Shown: positions 5,925 through 8,153 of the stretch, piece after piece
How the letters are laid out: every line of letters starts with the position of its first letter
How positions within the stretch are numbered: the first letter of the stretch is position 1
Origin: ZC4RG19 sp036279475
GTDB lineage: Bacteria > Actinomycetota > Acidimicrobiia > Acidimicrobiales > VFJN01
Direction of reading: 5' to 3'
Length of the DNA: 8,153 nucleotides
Assembly: GCA_036279475.1 (NCBI GenBank)
Contig: DASUJB010000012.1
Coordinates: 1 to 8,153, forward strand
Notes under the pieces: generated by a model
What the model saw: only the letters and a program-made list of their open reading frames with translations
The model's database searches: none
What the model was told of the DNA's origin: nothing
Translations under genes and position numbers: made by a program

Positions 5925-6781
5925 CGGTCGTGGACCTGGGCGGCCGGACGGCCGTCGTCACCGGTGCCGCCAGCGGCATCGGCCTGGCGCTGGCGCGGCG
6001 CTTCGCCACCGACGGTGCGCGCGTCGTCATGGCCGACATCGAGGCCCCGGCGCTCCAGGAGGCGGCCGAGGAGCTCCGGGCCGGCGGGGCGGACGTCCGT
6101 GCCGTGGTGACCGACGTGGCCGACGGCGATGCCGTCGACCGGCTCGCCGCCGAGGCCGACCGCTCCTACGGCCCCGTCCACGTGCTGTGCAACAACGCCG
6201 GCGTCGGCGCCGGTGGGCCCATCGCCCAGCTCCGCTCGGAGGACTGGAGCTGGGTGCTCGGGGTGAACCTGTGGGGCGTGATCCACGGGCTCCGGGCCTT
6301 CCTGCCCGCCATGCTCGCCCACGGCCAGCCCGGGCACATCGTGAACACGGCGTCGCTCGCCGGTCACGTCTCGGCCCCCTTCATGGCCCCCTACAGCGCC
6401 AGCAAGTTCGCGGTGGTCGCCATCAGCGAGGCGCTGTACCACGAGCTCCGGCTGGCCGACGCCGCCGTCGGCGTCTCGGTGCTGTGCCCCGGGTGGGTGG
6501 CGACCAACATCCACGACTCGGCCCGAAACCGGCCGGGGGGCCGGCCTCCCGCCGAGGGCGCCGGGGGCCCCGGGGCCGGCCTCCCCGCCGACGCCCTCCG
6601 TCAGGTGCTGGCCGACGGGATGCCTCCCGCCGAGGTCGCCGCGCTCGTGGCCGACGCCGTGGCCAGGGGCACCTTCTACGTGATGACCCATCCCGAGATG
6701 ACCCCCGCCGTCGAGGCGCGGATGACCGCGATCATCGACGGCGGGAGCCCACGACCGACGATGTCGACCGACCACATCTGA
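5921..6781 (+). CDS. Short-chain dehydrogenase/reductase (SDR), probably NAD-dependent
   Basis: A 286-residue classical SDR. Cofactor motif TGAASGIG is at 14-21, and an acidic residue D39 at the end of beta-2 (VVMADIE) favours NAD(H) over NADP(H). Further motifs are DV at 65-66, NNAG (91-94), N116, the catalytic S145 (NTASLAG) with Y158 and K162 (YSASK), and PG at 190-191. All tetrad residues are present, so an active oxidoreductase on an alcohol/ketone pair is likely. After the substrate loop (WVATNIHDS, 192-200) comes a Gly/Pro-rich stretch (about 205-222) that looks like a variable insert. The start is the GTG at 5921, overlapping the previous stop by 4 bp; there is no SD, which fits termination-reinitiation. 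The BVMO gene begins 23 bp downstream. In that setting the enzyme plausibly makes the ketone that the BVMO oxygenates, though the substrate is unknown. Confidence 0.93.
   Translation: MTVVDLGGRTAVVTGAASGIGLALARRFATDGARVVMADIEAPALQEAAEELRAGGADVRAVVTDVADGDAVDRLAAEADRSYGPVHVLCNNAGVGAGGPIAQLRSEDWSWVLGVNLWGVIHGLRAFLPAMLAHGQPGHIVNTASLAGHVSAPFMAPYSASKFAVVAISEALYHELRLADAAVGVSVLCPGWVATNIHDSARNRPGGRPPAEGAGGPGAGLPADALRQVLADGMPPAEVAALVADAVARGTFYVMTHPEMTPAVEARMTAIIDGGSPRPTMSTDHI
6537..6585. repeat. 14-bp direct repeat in the Gly/Pro-rich insert of the SDR gene
   Basis: GGGGCCGGCCTCCC occurs at 6537-6550 and 6572-6585, 35 bp apart. The copies are read in different frames (GGRPP versus GAGLP), so the repeat exists at DNA rather than protein level. 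It fits slippage or GC expansion in a tolerant surface loop. Confidence 0.6.
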
Positions 6782-6804
6782 GCGGACCCGAGAGGACGAG
6801 CGCC

Positions 6805-8153
6805 ATGGCCATCGCCGATCCCCAGCGCACCGGGAGCACCGGGGTGATCTTCGACCGGGAGGCGCTCGAGCGGAGGTACCGGGAGGAGCGGGAGAAGCGC
6901 CTGCGACCCGAGGGCATCGCCCAGTACCGCCGCCTCGTCGGCGACGGCATCGCCGACCCGTACCTGCCGGTGACGCCCCGTGCCCCCCGCCACGACCACG
7001 TCACCTTCACCTTCGTCGGTGGCGGCTTCGCCGGGCTCGTCACCGGGGCCGCCCTCCGGCGGGCGGGGATCGACGGCGTGCGCCTCGTCGACAAGGCCGG
7101 CGACTTCGGGGGCACCTGGTACTGGAACCGCTACCCCGGCGCCCAGTGCGACACCGCCAGCTTCGTCTACATGCCGTTGCTGGAGGAGACGGGGCACATG
7201 CCCACCGAGAAGTACGCCCACGCCCCCGAGATCCTCGAGCACTGCCGGCGCATCGGCCGGCAGTTCGGCCTGTACGACGACGCCCTGTTCCACACCGAGG
7301 TGACGGGCCTCGAGTGGGACGAGGGTGCGGCGGCGTGGAGGGTGCGGACCGACCGCGGCGACGAGTTCAGCTCCCGGTTCGTCGGCATGGGCACCGGGCC
7401 GCTGCACGTCGCCAAGCTGCCCGACGTCCCGGGGATCGAGTCGTTCCGGGGGCACTGGTTCCACACCAGCCGGTGGGACTACGGGTACACGGGGGGCGAT
7501 CCGGGGGGCGCACCCATGGACCGCCTCGCTGACAAGCGCGTGGCTGTGGTCGGTACCGGGGCCAGCGCCGTCCAGTGCGTGCCCCACCTGGCCGCCGCTG
7601 CCGGGGAGCTGCTGGTCTTCCAGCGCACGCCGTCCTCGGTCGACGCACGGGGCAACCAGCCGATCGATCCCGACTGGTTCGCCGGGGTCGCCACCCCCGG
7701 TTGGCAGAAGCGGTGGCTGGAGAACTTCACGGCCCACACGATGGGGGGCATCGGCGCCGACGAGGACGACCTCGTCATGGACGGCTGGACCGACATCAGC
7801 CGCCGCGTCCGGACCGCGGTCCTGGAGGCGGTGTCGCATGGCCAGGAGCTGAGCGTCGACACGGTGACGACCGCCTTCGAGCTGGCCGACCACACGAAGA
7901 TGGAGGAGATCCGGTCCCGCGTCGACCGCCTGGTCGAGGACCGGGCCACGGCCGAGGGCCTCAAGGCCTGGTACCGCCAGCTGTGCAAGCGGCCGTGCTT
8001 CCACGACGAGTACCTGCAGTCGTTCAACGAGCCGGGCGCGCACCTCGTCGACACCGACGGCAAGGGCGTCGAGCGCATCACTTCGAACGCCGTCGTCGTC
8101 GCGGGCAAGGAGTACGAGGTCGACTGCATCATCTACGCGTCGGGCTTCGAGGT
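6805..8153 (+). CDS. Flavin-containing monooxygenase of Baeyer-Villiger type, C-terminus cut off
   Basis: The first 449 residues of a class B flavoprotein monooxygenase; relatives are commonly near 600 residues. An N-terminal extension of about 65 residues precedes the FAD Rossmann motif VGGGFAG (71-77). Then come GGTWYWNRYPGAQCD (102-116), where D116 matches the active-site Asp of phenylacetone monooxygenase; the Baeyer-Villiger fingerprint FRGHWFHTSRWD (214-225, FxGxxxHxxxWD); the NADPH Rossmann motif VVGTGASA (248-255); QRT (273-275); and CKRP (394-397), whose Arg would stabilise the flavin-peroxide. YASGFE (444-449) begins the late conserved motif at the window edge. It would use NADPH and O2 to turn a ketone into an ester or lactone. 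ATG at 6805 has GAGAGGA 8 nt upstream and follows the SDR by 23 bp, so it is the third gene of the operon. The class is confident, the substrate unknown. Confidence 0.93.
   Translation, partial: MAIADPQRTGSTGVIFDREALERRYREEREKRLRPEGIAQYRRLVGDGIADPYLPVTPRAPRHDHVTFTFVGGGFAGLVTGAALRRAGIDGVRLVDKAGDFGGTWYWNRYPGAQCDTASFVYMPLLEETGHMPTEKYAHAPEILEHCRRIGRQFGLYDDALFHTEVTGLEWDEGAAAWRVRTDRGDEFSSRFVGMGTGPLHVAKLPDVPGIESFRGHWFHTSRWDYGYTGGDPGGAPMDRLADKRVAVVGTGASAVQCVPHLAAAAGELLVFQRTPSSVDARGNQPIDPDWFAGVATPGWQKRWLENFTAHTMGGIGADEDDLVMDGWTDISRRVRTAVLEAVSHGQELSVDTVTTAFELADHTKMEEIRSRVDRLVEDRATAEGLKAWYRQLCKRPCFHDEYLQSFNEPGAHLVDTDGKGVERITSNAVVVAGKEYEVDCIIYASGFE

Noticed and set aside
5321..6775. 484-codon minus-strand frame opposite the unknown protein and SDR
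   Set aside because: Gly/His/Arg-rich shadow with no motif; the plus-strand SDR tetrad is unmistakable.
6676..8043. 455-codon minus-strand frame opposite the BVMO
   Set aside because: Antisense shadow of a gene with intact FAD, NADPH and Baeyer-Villiger motifs.

Overview
This is a GC-rich window (well over 65% G+C by eye, with third codon positions almost all G or C) from a bacterial chromosome or metagenomic contig. Codon use, GTG starts, Shine-Dalgarno (SD) sequences and the protein families point to an actinobacterium. The mix of acyl-CoA dehydrogenase, crotonase, thiolase-like protein, SDR and Baeyer-Villiger monooxygenase (BVMO) is typical of lipid- and steroid-degrading Actinomycetota such as Mycobacteriales or Acidimicrobiia. 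The sequence alone does not fix the genus.

Layout. Eight protein genes fill almost the whole window in two divergent arms. The left arm is on the minus strand, in transcription order: an alpha/beta hydrolase (3168-4031), an acyl-CoA dehydrogenase (1856-3052), an enoyl-CoA hydratase (1051-1863, overlapping the dehydrogenase by 8 bp) and a thiolase-like protein (1-910, cut by the window edge). The right arm is on the plus strand: a TetR-family regulator (4150-4722), a conserved protein of unknown function with ferritin-like features (4851-5924), an SDR dehydrogenase (5921-6781, overlapping by 4 bp) and a flavin BVMO (6805 to beyond the right edge). No tRNA, rRNA, CRISPR array, insertion sequence or phage gene was seen. 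No intergenic gap exceeds 140 bp.

How the genes may work together (inference). The set reads as a degradation island. The SDR would oxidise a secondary alcohol to a ketone, and the BVMO would insert oxygen to give an ester or lactone. The alpha/beta hydrolase would open it, and after CoA activation the dehydrogenase, hydratase and thiolase-like enzyme would shorten the acid. No CoA ligase lies inside the window. The unknown protein leads the SDR-BVMO operon and could be the oxygenase that starts the route, but that is a hypothesis. TetR sits at the divergence point and is the obvious candidate regulator.

Regulatory DNA. The 118-bp divergent gap carries a 17-bp direct repeat (one mismatch) next to a possible leaderless tetR promoter. 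The leader of the unknown-protein operon has a clean hairpin just before a strong SD. Other small structures are a 24-bp perfect palindrome inside the dehydrogenase gene and a 20-bp-period duplication over the tetR stop codon. The many long open frames opposite or shifted from these genes are by-products of high GC and were left out.
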